Source of the DNA: an uncultured Lachnospiraceae bacterium
GTDB taxonomy: Bacteria; Bacillota; Clostridia; Lachnospirales; Lachnospiraceae
Assembly (NCBI GenBank): GCA_910588405.1
Contig: CAJUPT010000001.1
Coordinates: 279,993 to 307,768, forward strand
DNA: 27,776 nucleotides
Direction: 5' to 3'
This document shows positions 16,004 to 22,856 of this stretch, piece after piece (position 1 is the stretch's first letter; the number at the start of each line of letters is the position of its first letter). Made by a program: the position numbers and the translations under genes. A model generated the notes under the pieces. It was not told the DNA's origin and did not search any database. It was given only the letters and a program-made list of their open reading frames with translations.

Positions 16004-17509
16004 TTACCCTTCCGCAGTTTCCCGTTTGGTGGCCAGAGCCATCATCGCTTCCTGGGAAAATTCCTTCTCCGCCAGCTCTCCGGTGATTCTGCCCTCGCAC
16101 ATCACATAACACCTGTTGCACATATTGATAATCTCCGGCAGCTCCGAGGAAACCATAATAATCGAAACTCCGGCTCCCGCCAGCTCGTCGATAATGGCAT
16201 AAATCTCCGCTTTGGAGCCCACGTCGATTCCCCGGGTAGGCTCATCCAGAATGATGACCTTGGGATTTTTCGCCAGCCACTTGCTTAAAACCACCTTCTG
16301 CTGGTTGCCGCCGCTTATATTCCCCGTCAGCTGTTTCGGAGAGGTAATCTTAATGGAAAACTTTTTCCGGTAATCGTCCACCATCTTCCTCCAGGCAGCC
16401 TTTTTCACATGGATGCCCTTCACGAAATCTGACAGGCACACCAGCCCCATATTGAATTCCACGTCGTTTTTCAGAATCAGCCCTTCGCTGCGCCGATCCT
16501 CGGACACGTAGACAATTCCATTGTCGATGGCGTCCTGGGGCCTGTGGATGGAAAGCCTTTGTCCGTCCAGGCAGATCTCGCCGCCGGATTTCCGGAAAGC
16601 GCCGAAGATGGTCTTCATCAGCTCCGTCCGCCTGGCCCCCACCAGGCCGGCAAAGCCTACCACCTCGCCGTAATGGGCCTGAAAACTGACATCCTTAAAA
16701 TATTTTTCATGGGACAGTCCCTTTACCTCTAAGGAGACGCCCTTGATCTCATGTTCATTTCTTGTGTAATAGCTGCTCAACTCCCGGCCTACCATCATGC
16801 GGATCAGCTCATCCTTATCCGCCATTCTGGTTTCCACGTCGCCCACCATCTTGCCGTCTCTTAATACCACGATCCGGTCCGTGATGGCAAACAGCTCCTC
16901 CAGCCTGTGGGAAATATAGATGATTCCCACCTTCCGTTTCTGTAAAAGGCGGATAATGCCGAACAGGGTTTCCACTTCTCCCTGGGAGAGGGAGGATGTG
17001 GGTTCATCCATTACCACGATCCTGGCCTCCGCCGAAACCGCTTTGATAATCTCCACCAGCTGCTGCATGCCAATGGACAATTCTCCCACCAGCTGGTCTG
17101 CCCGCAGATTCAGATGCAGCTCGTCGATTACCTTCTGGGTCTCCGCCTCCATCTTTTTTGCGTCTATCAGGCCCATCTTATTTTTCAGTTCCCGGCCCAG
17201 GAACACATTGGCCGCGATGGTTCTGCCGGGCACCAGAATAATTTCCTGGTGGATAATCCTGATCCCGTTGGCGCCGGCCACCGCGGCCGAATGAATCTGC
17301 TTTGCCCCGCCGCCTATGCGGATTTCCCCCGAATCCGCCCGGTGAATCCCTCCCAGAATCTTGATCAGCGTAGATTTACCGGCCCCGTTTTCGCCTAAGA
17401 TCGCCACAACCTCTCCCTCTCCTACCGAGAGATTCACGCCGTTTAATACCACGTTGGAAGCAAATGCCTTCGTAATCTCTTTCATTTCCAAAAGCTTTGT
17501 CTCACTCAT
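16004..17509 (-). CDS. Sugar ABC transporter ATPase (RbsA/MglA family, tandem)
   Basis: A 501-aa protein with two ATPase modules fused. The first has Walker A GENGAGKST (about 39-47), a variant signature LSIGMQQLVEIIKA and Walker B VVMDEPTSSLS. The second has a degenerate Walker A (FAGLVGARRTELMKTIFG, no lysine), which is normal for this family, then ISGGNQQKVVLSKWLAKNPKVIILDEPTRGIDVG. It powers import with the permease and the lipoprotein. AGAGGA precedes the ATG. The 300-bp spacer to the binding-protein gene contains a terminator and several hairpins, which probably set its level below that of the binding protein. Confidence 0.95.
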   Translation of the reverse strand: MSETKLLEMKEITKAFASNVVLNGVNLSVGEGEVVAILGENGAGKSTLIKILGGIHRADSGEIRIGGGAKQIHSAAVAGANGIRIIHQEIILVPGRTIAANVFLGRELKNKMGLIDAKKMEAETQKVIDELHLNLRADQLVGELSIGMQQLVEIIKAVSAEARIVVMDEPTSSLSQGEVETLFGIIRLLQKRKVGIIYISHRLEELFAITDRIVVLRDGKMVGDVETRMADKDELIRMMVGRELSSYYTRNEHEIKGVSLEVKGLSHEKYFKDVSFQAHYGEVVGFAGLVGARRTELMKTIFGAFRKSGGEICLDGQRLSIHRPQDAIDNGIVYVSEDRRSEGLILKNDVEFNMGLVCLSDFVKGIHVKKAAWRKMVDDYRKKFSIKITSPKQLTGNISGGNQQKVVLSKWLAKNPKVIILDEPTRGIDVGSKAEIYAIIDELAGAGVSIIMVSSELPEIINMCNRCYVMCEGRITGELAEKEFSQEAMMALATKRETAEG

Positions 17510-17540
17510 ACATTCCTCTTTCCTGAATTAGTATAATTAA

Positions 17541-17702
17541 GAATCCTGCCCTGAAGGATTCTGCGCCGCGAACGCGTCGCTTTCAAGCGACAATTTCCTC
17601 TGCGTTCGCGTACCCTCGCTTCGCTGGGGCAGACCCTGTGCATCCCCGCGGAGCGTTTTTATACCGAAGGGAAGTTCGAAGGGCTTTCCTTCGGTATAAA
17701 AA
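17541..17702 (-). repeat. Compound hairpin array in the binding protein/ATPase spacer
   Basis: Three separate perfect structures lie here: GAATCCT/AGGATTC (17541-17561); a nested pair GCGAACGC/GCGTTCGC (17568-17575 with 17602-17609) enclosing GTCGCTT/AAGCGAC (17576-17591); and a 15-bp arm pair TTTTTATACCGAAGG/CCTTCGGTATAAAAA (17656-17670 with 17688-17702). The last one shares its T-run with the terminator at 17698-17735, so the two are coupled. Likely roles are mRNA stability, partial termination or a REP-like repeat; no protein is coded. Confidence 0.6.
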
Positions 17703-17735
17703 GGTTCGGCCCAAAATCAATCTCTGAGCCGAACC
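17698..17735 (-). terminator. Intrinsic terminator after the sugar-binding protein gene
   Basis: GGTTCGGC and GCCGAACC form a perfect 8-bp stem (17735-17728 with 17710-17703), followed on the minus strand by TTTTT. Because the transporter genes continue downstream, it is probably partial, giving excess binding protein over ATPase and permease. Confidence 0.7.
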
Positions 17736-17810
17736 CTGTAACCAAAGACTTTTTACGTCAGCTAATTCTCAAGTCAATATTGTGGTTTATATGGAATCCG
17801 CCCCGCAGGC

Positions 17811-18887
17811 TTATTCCAGCGTATCCCATGCGTCCAGGTCGTAATCGTCAATATTGCTGGCATCGATGCTGTAAGAAGCAATGCTGGTATTAAATTCGAT
17901 GGTCTTGCCGTTCAGAAGGTCAACGCACTCCTGCACACCCATATAACCCATGTATGTAGGCCTCTGGGCAGAGCTCTGTACCATGGTGCCGTCCTTGATC
18001 GCATGCTTGCCGATGGGAGCGCCGTCCTTGCCCAGCACGTCGATGGTGCCGGTCTTCTTCGCGTCCTCGATGGCCTGTACCGCGCCCAGTGCGGAGGTAT
18101 CGTTGATACAGTAGATCACGTCGATGTCGTCATGGGCCTGCAGCGCGTCAGATACTACATTGAAAGCGGCGTCGGTGGAGCCTTCGCCCTCTACTACCTG
18201 TACTTCCACATACTTGGAAGGATCGGCTGCATTTTCCTCGATGCCTTTCCAGAAGCCTTCTACGTTAATGATACAGGACTCCGCAATCTGCAGATGTACG
18301 ATCAGGATGTTGGCGCCGTCGGGATGATTCTTGGCAACCCACTCGCCGGACAGGTATCCCAGCTGGGTATTGTCTGAAGCGATAATGCCGTCTACTAGCT
18401 CATAATCCTCTTCCGCAACCACGTTGTCGATGTTGATCACCTTTACGCCGGCATCCTTGCAGGCCTGCAGTACGGTCTGCGCGCCTGCAGAATCATAAGG
18501 GATGTAAACGAGGGCGTCGATGCCTGCCGCAATCATATCGTTGATCTGATCGGCCTGCTTCGTGGGATCGTTCTGAGGATCGTAATAAATCAGCTCACAG
18601 CCCAGCTCGTCGCAGGCAGCCTGGCAGCCGTTTAACACTGCCGTAAAATATTCGTTTGTCAGCGTATAAGGGGAAAAACCGATGGTGTAGCCGCTGCCGC
18701 CTTCTGTTCCGACAGTTTCCGCAACCGTCTCCGCAACGGACTGCTCAACCGTCGCCTGGGTCTCTCCCTGTGCCTGGGTCTCAGGAGCCTGAGTCTCGGG
18801 CGCCTGCGTCTCCGCCGGCTTGCCGGAGCAGGCTGCCATGGAGAAAGCAAGAATGCCTGCTAAAAACACAGATAAAATTTTTTTCAT
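17811..18887 (-). CDS. Sugar ABC transporter substrate-binding lipoprotein
   Basis: A 358-aa periplasmic-binding-protein family 1 member. A lipoprotein signal peptide MKKILSVFLAGILAFSMAAC places the lipid-anchored cysteine at 20. A low-complexity linker rich in Glu, Thr, Gln, Ala and Pro (about 22-60) follows, then the two-lobed sugar-binding fold (YTIGFSPYTLTNEYFTAVLNGCQ, DALVYIPYDSAGAQ, VIYCINDTSALGAVQAIEDA). The start is the ATG at 18887, with GGAGG 10 nt upstream; the frame continues 16 codons further but without a site. It is the first gene of the sugar operon, with a leader of about 180 nt carrying the structured element at 18934-18995. Ribose/xylose/galactose-type ligands are usual; the specific sugar is unknown. 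Confidence 0.94.
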   Translation of the reverse strand: MKKILSVFLAGILAFSMAACSGKPAETQAPETQAPETQAQGETQATVEQSVAETVAETVGTEGGSGYTIGFSPYTLTNEYFTAVLNGCQAACDELGCELIYYDPQNDPTKQADQINDMIAAGIDALVYIPYDSAGAQTVLQACKDAGVKVINIDNVVAEEDYELVDGIIASDNTQLGYLSGEWVAKNHPDGANILIVHLQIAESCIINVEGFWKGIEENAADPSKYVEVQVVEGEGSTDAAFNVVSDALQAHDDIDVIYCINDTSALGAVQAIEDAKKTGTIDVLGKDGAPIGKHAIKDGTMVQSSAQRPTYMGYMGVQECVDLLNGKTIEFNTSIASYSIDASNIDDYDLDAWDTLE

Positions 18888-18933
18888 TAAGATATCCTCC
18901 TTATTTTCATTACAGTTCCGCAACTCCCCTCCC

Positions 18934-18995
18934 AAGCCCCTTTGATCTGGGAGAATTTCCAGCCACTAAAGTGTCTGTAAATCCTCCCGGGGCTT
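18934..18995 (-). promoter_or_regulatory. Structured 5'-UTR RNA element, copy B (sugar operon leader)
   Basis: In the transcript sense AAGCCCC/GGGGCTT (18995-18989 with 18940-18934) encloses GGGAGGATTT/AAATTCTCCC (18988-18979 with 18958-18949, one G-U). The loop again contains ACAGA and TGGCTGG. It matches copy A at 2317-2397 in both stems, both loop motifs and a downstream GCGGAACT (18921-18914), with a paired base change in the inner stem. It ends about 46 nt before the lipoprotein ATG. Confidence 0.55.
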
Positions 18996-19072
18996 GTCCG
19001 GTCCGTTGCTGATGTTCATAAATCACTTGATGTTACCATAGAATCAGCTGAACTCTATTTGATTGTACGAAC

Positions 19073-19101
19073 ATATTAACACATCATATTTTGTACTTCA
19101 A
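19073..19101 (-). promoter_or_regulatory. Candidate promoter of the sugar operon
   Basis: TTGAAG (19101-19096), a 17-nt spacer and TAATAT (19078-19073). It is weaker than the other promoters here, as expected for a regulated operon. The start would be near 19066, giving a leader of about 180 nt. Confidence 0.45.
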
Positions 19102-19126
19102 TGATAATTTTGTCCAAAAAATTCAG

Positions 19127-19293
19127 GTTTATTTGTCTATTCCGCTTAGTTTACGTTTGGTTTTCCCGTTATTACTGTTTGTTTATGTTTGATTTTCGAC
19201 CAAAAAAGAATCATATCTCTTTTTTTATGCATAATCTCTAATTTTGAATGTTTATTTCCGTTTGTTTCTACAAATACTGATGATCGTTTGTCC
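19127..19293. promoter_or_regulatory. Run of GTTT-type direct repeats upstream of the sugar operon
   Basis: Read on the plus strand, similar words recur in one orientation: GTTTATTTGTC (19127), GTTTACGTTTGG (19149), GTTTGTTTATGTTTGAT (19177), GTTTATTTCCG (19250), GTTTGTTTC (19260) and CGTTTGTCC (19285). They lie just upstream of the candidate promoter and downstream of the DeoR-family regulator gene. DeoR-family proteins often bind repeated half-sites; these may be its operators. Confidence 0.4.
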
Positions 19294-19321
19294 CGATATT
19301 TTTTTCACTCTGTTTTACCGC

Positions 19322-19375
19322 AAAAAAAGAAGGCGGAACAGGCAGACATTTTATGTGTCCGCATGCTTCGCCTTC
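19322..19375 (-). terminator. Intrinsic terminator of the DeoR-family regulator gene
   Basis: GAAGGCG/CGCCTTC (19375-19369 with 19335-19329), with an inner GACA/TGTC pairing, is followed on the minus strand by seven Ts (19328-19322). It separates the regulator from the sugar operon. Confidence 0.75.
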
Positions 19376-19398
19376 TTTCGCTTTCGCACAGGTCAGCT

Positions 19399-20166
19399 TT
19401 ATTCCGCGATCATCATATTCGCGTTAAATTTTTTCAGCAGATTTCGTCCTTCTTCGTCAATCCCCTCGTCGGTAATGACCCCGTCGGTATGGGACAGGGC
19501 GCCAAACTCATTCAAATCATAGGTATTGAATTTGGAGGAATCCGCCAGCAGGTAAATCCTTTTCGCCACGGAAAAAATCGAACTTTTAAAACGGGCCTCC
19601 GGCGAATAGCCGTCGTAAAGCCGCCCGTCGGTTCCCACCGCCGCCGCGCCCAGAAAGGCGATGTCCAGCTGGTACTTCCGGATCTGTTCCTCCGTCACCG
19701 GGCCGTAGCTGCAGTTGCTGATCCGTATCATCTCGCCGCCCAGCATAATCACCGAAAGATTGTCAAAAGAGAGGGCATGCTCCGCCACCTTCAGATGATT
19801 TGTCACCACCACGGCCCGCACGTCCTTTTCCAGATAATTGGGGATAATCCTGGTGGTGGAGCCGGCGTCGATAAAGATCCGCTGCCCGTTTTTCACCAGG
19901 GAAGCCGCTTTCGCCGCAATCCGTTCCTTCGCCTCCCTGTGAGAAATCCGGGACTCATCAAAGGAAATCATCCTGACCACCGACTGATTGGCCATCATGG
20001 CGCCGCCGTGGGTTCTGGTAATATTGTACTGTCCGGCCAGAAAGTTCAAATCCCGCCGTATGGTCATCTCGGAAATCTTAAAAATCCGTGCCAGCTCGTT
20101 GACCTCAACCCTGTGTTTTTTCTGGAGCATCTCCAATATCGCAAGACATCGTTCGCTTTTGTTCAT
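19399..20166 (-). CDS. DeoR/GlpR-family transcriptional regulator
   Basis: A 255-aa repressor, normal length. The N-terminal winged helix (about 5-58) shows EVNELARIFKISEMTIRRDLNFL followed by the GGA hinge (THGGAM). The C-terminal sugar-phosphate sensor has FIDAGSTTRIIPNYL, VVTNHLKVAEHAL, LGGEMIRISNCSYGP and LADSSKFN. Proteins of this family respond to phosphorylated sugar intermediates such as those the adjacent kinases would make. It is upstream of and co-directional with the sugar operon but has its own promoter and terminator. An inverted repeat TGTTT-N5-AAACA lies just after its -10, suggesting autorepression. Confidence 0.93.
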   Translation of the reverse strand: MNKSERCLAILEMLQKKHRVEVNELARIFKISEMTIRRDLNFLAGQYNITRTHGGAMMANQSVVRMISFDESRISHREAKERIAAKAASLVKNGQRIFIDAGSTTRIIPNYLEKDVRAVVVTNHLKVAEHALSFDNLSVIMLGGEMIRISNCSYGPVTEEQIRKYQLDIAFLGAAAVGTDGRLYDGYSPEARFKSSIFSVAKRIYLLADSSKFNTYDLNEFGALSHTDGVITDEGIDEEGRNLLKKFNANMMIAE

Positions 20167-20227
20167 ATAGTCCCTCCCCGTCCGCGCCGGCAGACATCAT
20201 TCATCCATATTTATATGCGCAAAAATA

Positions 20228-20242
20228 TGTTTCTTTCAAACA
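20228..20242. promoter_or_regulatory. Inverted repeat, probable operator of the DeoR-family gene
   Basis: TGTTT-CTTTC-AAACA is a perfect inverted repeat lying 10 bp after the -10 of the regulator promoter. Its TGTTT half-site resembles the repeats at 19127-19293, linking both places to the same protein. Confidence 0.4.
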
Positions 20243-20251
20243 GTCATGATT

Positions 20252-20280
20252 ATTTTATAGAAACCGCTATTCTTTGTCAA
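20252..20280 (-). promoter_or_regulatory. Promoter of the DeoR-family regulator
   Basis: TTGACA (20280-20275), a 17-nt spacer and TAAAAT (20257-20252). It is back to back with the ABC-F promoter. Confidence 0.7.
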
Positions 20281-20287
20281 CAAAAGG

Positions 20288-20316
20288 TGGAAAAATCAGA
20301 AACTTTCATATATAAT
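20288..20316 (+). promoter_or_regulatory. Promoter of the ABC-F gene
   Basis: TGGAAA (20288-20293), a 17-nt spacer and TATAAT (20311-20316). The start would be near 20323, leaving about 120 nt of leader, which holds a small GAGC/GCTC hairpin but no clear attenuator. Confidence 0.5.
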
Positions 20317-20446
20317 GGTGCAAGAGCCCATATAAGGAGCTCCGCCCCACTGTTTTTCCCGTAATGAATATAACATACGTTTTTTATTATAGAAGGCTTT
20401 TGAGAACAACCCATAAAATTATTTTTTGAAAAAGGAACAACACATT

Positions 20447-22366
20447 ATGATCTTAGCATGCAGCCATATCAGCAAATCTTTCGGAACCGATTCGATTATT
20501 ACGGACGGCTCCTTTCATATAGAAGAACGGGAAAAGGCCGCCATCGTGGGTATCAACGGGGCGGGAAAATCCACCTTATTGAAAATGATTATGGGGTTAG
20601 AGCCCTGTGATTCCGGGGAGATTGTCCTGGCCAAAGGAAAAACCATCGGTTATCTGGCCCAGCATCAGGATGTGCTGGGAGAACATACGATTTATGAAGC
20701 CCTTCTGGATGTGAAGAAGGACATCCTGGGGCTGGAACAGCGGCTCAGGACGCTGGAACGTAAAATGAAACAGGCCGACGGCGAGGAGCTTGCCGCCCTG
20801 ATGGAAGCCTATACCAAGGCCAGCCATGAATTTGAACAGAAAAACGGCTATGCCTGCCAGAGCGAAGTGACCGGCGTTTTAAAAGGGCTGGGATTTGCGG
20901 AAGAAGAATTCACCAAAAAAATTTCCTCCCTCTCCGGCGGTCAGAAAACCCGGGTATCTTTAGGCAAGCTGCTTTTGTCCAAGCCGGATATCATTCTGCT
21001 GGACGAGCCTACAAACCATCTGGATCTAAGCTCCATCACCTGGCTGGAAACCTTTCTGATGAACTATCCCGGCAGCGTGGTGATCGTGGCCCACGACCGG
21101 TATTTTTTAAACCGGATCGTCACGAAGGTGGTGGAGATCGACCAGGGGAGAGTCACCGTATTTTCCGGCAATTATACGGATTACTCCCAGAAAAAAGCCC
21201 AGATGCGGGAAAATCAGCTGAAAGCCTGGATGAACCAGCAGCAGGAAATCCGCCATCAGGAAGAGGTCATCGCCAAGCTGAAATCCTTCAACCGGGAAAA
21301 ATCCATCAAGCGGGCGGAGAGCCGGGAAAAGATGCTGGCCAAAATCGATGTGCTGGAAAAGCCCACCGAGGCTAATTCTGAGATGAACATCCACCTCACC
21401 CCCCGGACCACCAGCGGCAACGATGTGCTGGCCGTGGAGGAACTGAAAAAAGGCTTCGGAAAGGAGCCGCTTTTTGAGCATCTGAATTTTGAAATCAAAC
21501 GGGGCGAGCGGGTCGCCGTGATCGGCGACAACGGCACCGGAAAGACCACGATCCTAAAGCTGATCAACGGCCTGCTGCCTCCCGATGAGGGCACGATCAC
21601 ACTGGGCGCCAGGGTGCAGATCGGTTATTACGACCAGGAGCACCAGGTGCTTCATATGGATAAAACCCTGTTCGACGAGCTGCAGGATACCTACCCTGCG
21701 ATGGACAATACTGCCATAAGAAATGTGCTGGCCGCCTTTTTGTTTACCGGCGACGATGTGTTTAAGCAGGTGAAAGATTTAAGCGGCGGCGAACGGGGGC
21801 GTCTGTCTCTGGCCAAGCTGATGCTGTCCGAGGCAAATTTCCTGATTCTGGATGAGCCTACGAACCATCTGGACATCGTCTCCAAGGAGATTCTGGAACA
21901 AGCTTTAAATCAGTATGCCAGCACGGTGCTGTTTGTCTCCCACGACCGGTATTTTATCAACCAGACCGCCACCCGGATTCTGGAGCTGACCGGGCGTACG
22001 CTGATCAATTATATTGGAAATTATGACTATTATCTAGAGAAAAAGGAAGAACTGACCGCCGCTTATCTGCCGGAGGCCGGCCGGGAAGCTGCTTCCCCCG
22101 CAAAGCAAAAGGAAAGCAATTCCCGGCAGGACTGGATCGCCTCCAGGGAAAAGCAGGCCAGGGAGCGGAAACGGCAAAACGACCTAAAAAAAACCGAAAC
22201 CGCCATCACCGAACTGGAGGAACGGGATGCACAGATCGACGAGCTGCTGACCAAAGAGGAGGTCTACACCGACGTTTCCCGGCTGATGGAGTTAAATAAA
22301 GAGAAGGAAGATATTAAAGGCCGTTTGGAGCAGCTTTATGAAGTGTGGGCGGAACTGGCGGAATAA
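20447..22366 (+). CDS. ABC-F family ATPase (YdiF-like, ribosome-associated)
   Basis: A 639-aa cytosolic protein with two ABC modules and no membrane domain. Module 1 has Walker A GINGAGKST, signature LSGGQKTRVSLGKLL and LLDEPTNHLD. The inter-domain linker (about 230-310) is the charged helical P-site tRNA-interaction motif (QLKAWMNQQQEIRHQEEVIAKLKSF...). Module 2 has GDNGTGKTT, LSGGERGRLSLAKLM and ILDEPTNHLD. A charged coiled coil (about 540-639) ends the protein. ABC-F proteins act in the ribosomal E site; some free stalled ribosomes, others protect against antibiotics. Overall likeness and the coiled coil favour the YdiF/Uup type rather than a dedicated resistance factor. The start is the ATG after AAAGGA; an in-frame TTG at 20426 is less likely. 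Confidence 0.92.
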   Translation: MILACSHISKSFGTDSIITDGSFHIEEREKAAIVGINGAGKSTLLKMIMGLEPCDSGEIVLAKGKTIGYLAQHQDVLGEHTIYEALLDVKKDILGLEQRLRTLERKMKQADGEELAALMEAYTKASHEFEQKNGYACQSEVTGVLKGLGFAEEEFTKKISSLSGGQKTRVSLGKLLLSKPDIILLDEPTNHLDLSSITWLETFLMNYPGSVVIVAHDRYFLNRIVTKVVEIDQGRVTVFSGNYTDYSQKKAQMRENQLKAWMNQQQEIRHQEEVIAKLKSFNREKSIKRAESREKMLAKIDVLEKPTEANSEMNIHLTPRTTSGNDVLAVEELKKGFGKEPLFEHLNFEIKRGERVAVIGDNGTGKTTILKLINGLLPPDEGTITLGARVQIGYYDQEHQVLHMDKTLFDELQDTYPAMDNTAIRNVLAAFLFTGDDVFKQVKDLSGGERGRLSLAKLMLSEANFLILDEPTNHLDIVSKEILEQALNQYASTVLFVSHDRYFINQTATRILELTGRTLINYIGNYDYYLEKKEELTAAYLPEAGREAASPAKQKESNSRQDWIASREKQARERKRQNDLKKTETAITELEERDAQIDELLTKEEVYTDVSRLMELNKEKEDIKGRLEQLYEVWAELAE

Positions 22367-22856
22367 AAAATAGTTAAATGTCAAAAATCCCGTAATTTAT
22401 TTATCATTATATGCCGAAAATCCCCTTTTTTAATGTTCTCTGGCATGTTCTGCCGGATTCTTCATAATAAAATACGACAACAGGGGGCTCTTATGAGCCC
22501 CCTGTCCTACAGGACAGACTTCCATGAATCATCACATGGAGGAAAATATCATACAAAGGGTCCCTTTTCCTCGGTTCCCGTTTCTTAAACCCGCCTTCTG
22601 CCGAAGCGGTGACACAGCCACAATTATTTTTCCAATACCTTTATATGTGTCAACCGCCAATTGGTAATACCAATTTTATACGGATAATAATATACTAAAT
22701 CTGTAAATAAGTAAAGCATAATATCAACTTTATTTTACAATAAGCTTTATCTTTCGATAAATTACGACATTCACAAACAAAAAGGGGCTGTGAAAATATG
22801 ACTTTTTTTCACAGCCCCTTTCATAAGAGGCATTAACATATTTTTATAAATACGCC
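22367..22856. other. 490-bp structured region between convergent genes
   Basis: No credible ORF lies here. It holds a perfect 11-bp hairpin ACAGGGGGCTC/GAGCCCCCTGT (22480-22505), an overlapping CTGTCCT/AGGACAG hairpin (22502-22517) that shares CTGT with it so the two exclude each other, TCCATG/CATGGA (22521-22540) and AATTGGT/ACCAATT (22659-22675). On the minus strand TTGACA (22653-22648) lies 19 nt from AATAAT (22628-22623). A short RNA of about 150 nt ending at the 11-bp hairpin is possible. Some of these hairpins may simply terminate the ABC-F transcript. Confidence 0.4.
22775..22818 (-). terminator. Intrinsic terminator of the subtilisin-like protease gene
   Basis: GGGGCTGTGAAA/TTTCACAGCCCC form a perfect 12-bp stem (22784-22795 with 22807-22818). 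On the minus strand it is followed by TTTTTTGTTTG. Confidence 0.8.

Noticed and set aside
19189..20364. 391-codon open frame on the plus strand
   Set aside because: It is antisense to the DeoR-family gene and runs through its terminator and promoter; there is no recognisable protein.
22480..22505. 11-bp hairpin as the terminator of the ABC-F gene
   Set aside because: The stem is strong but is followed by CCTACAGG rather than a T-run on the plus strand, and it lies more than 110 bp after the stop. I kept it only as part of the structured region.
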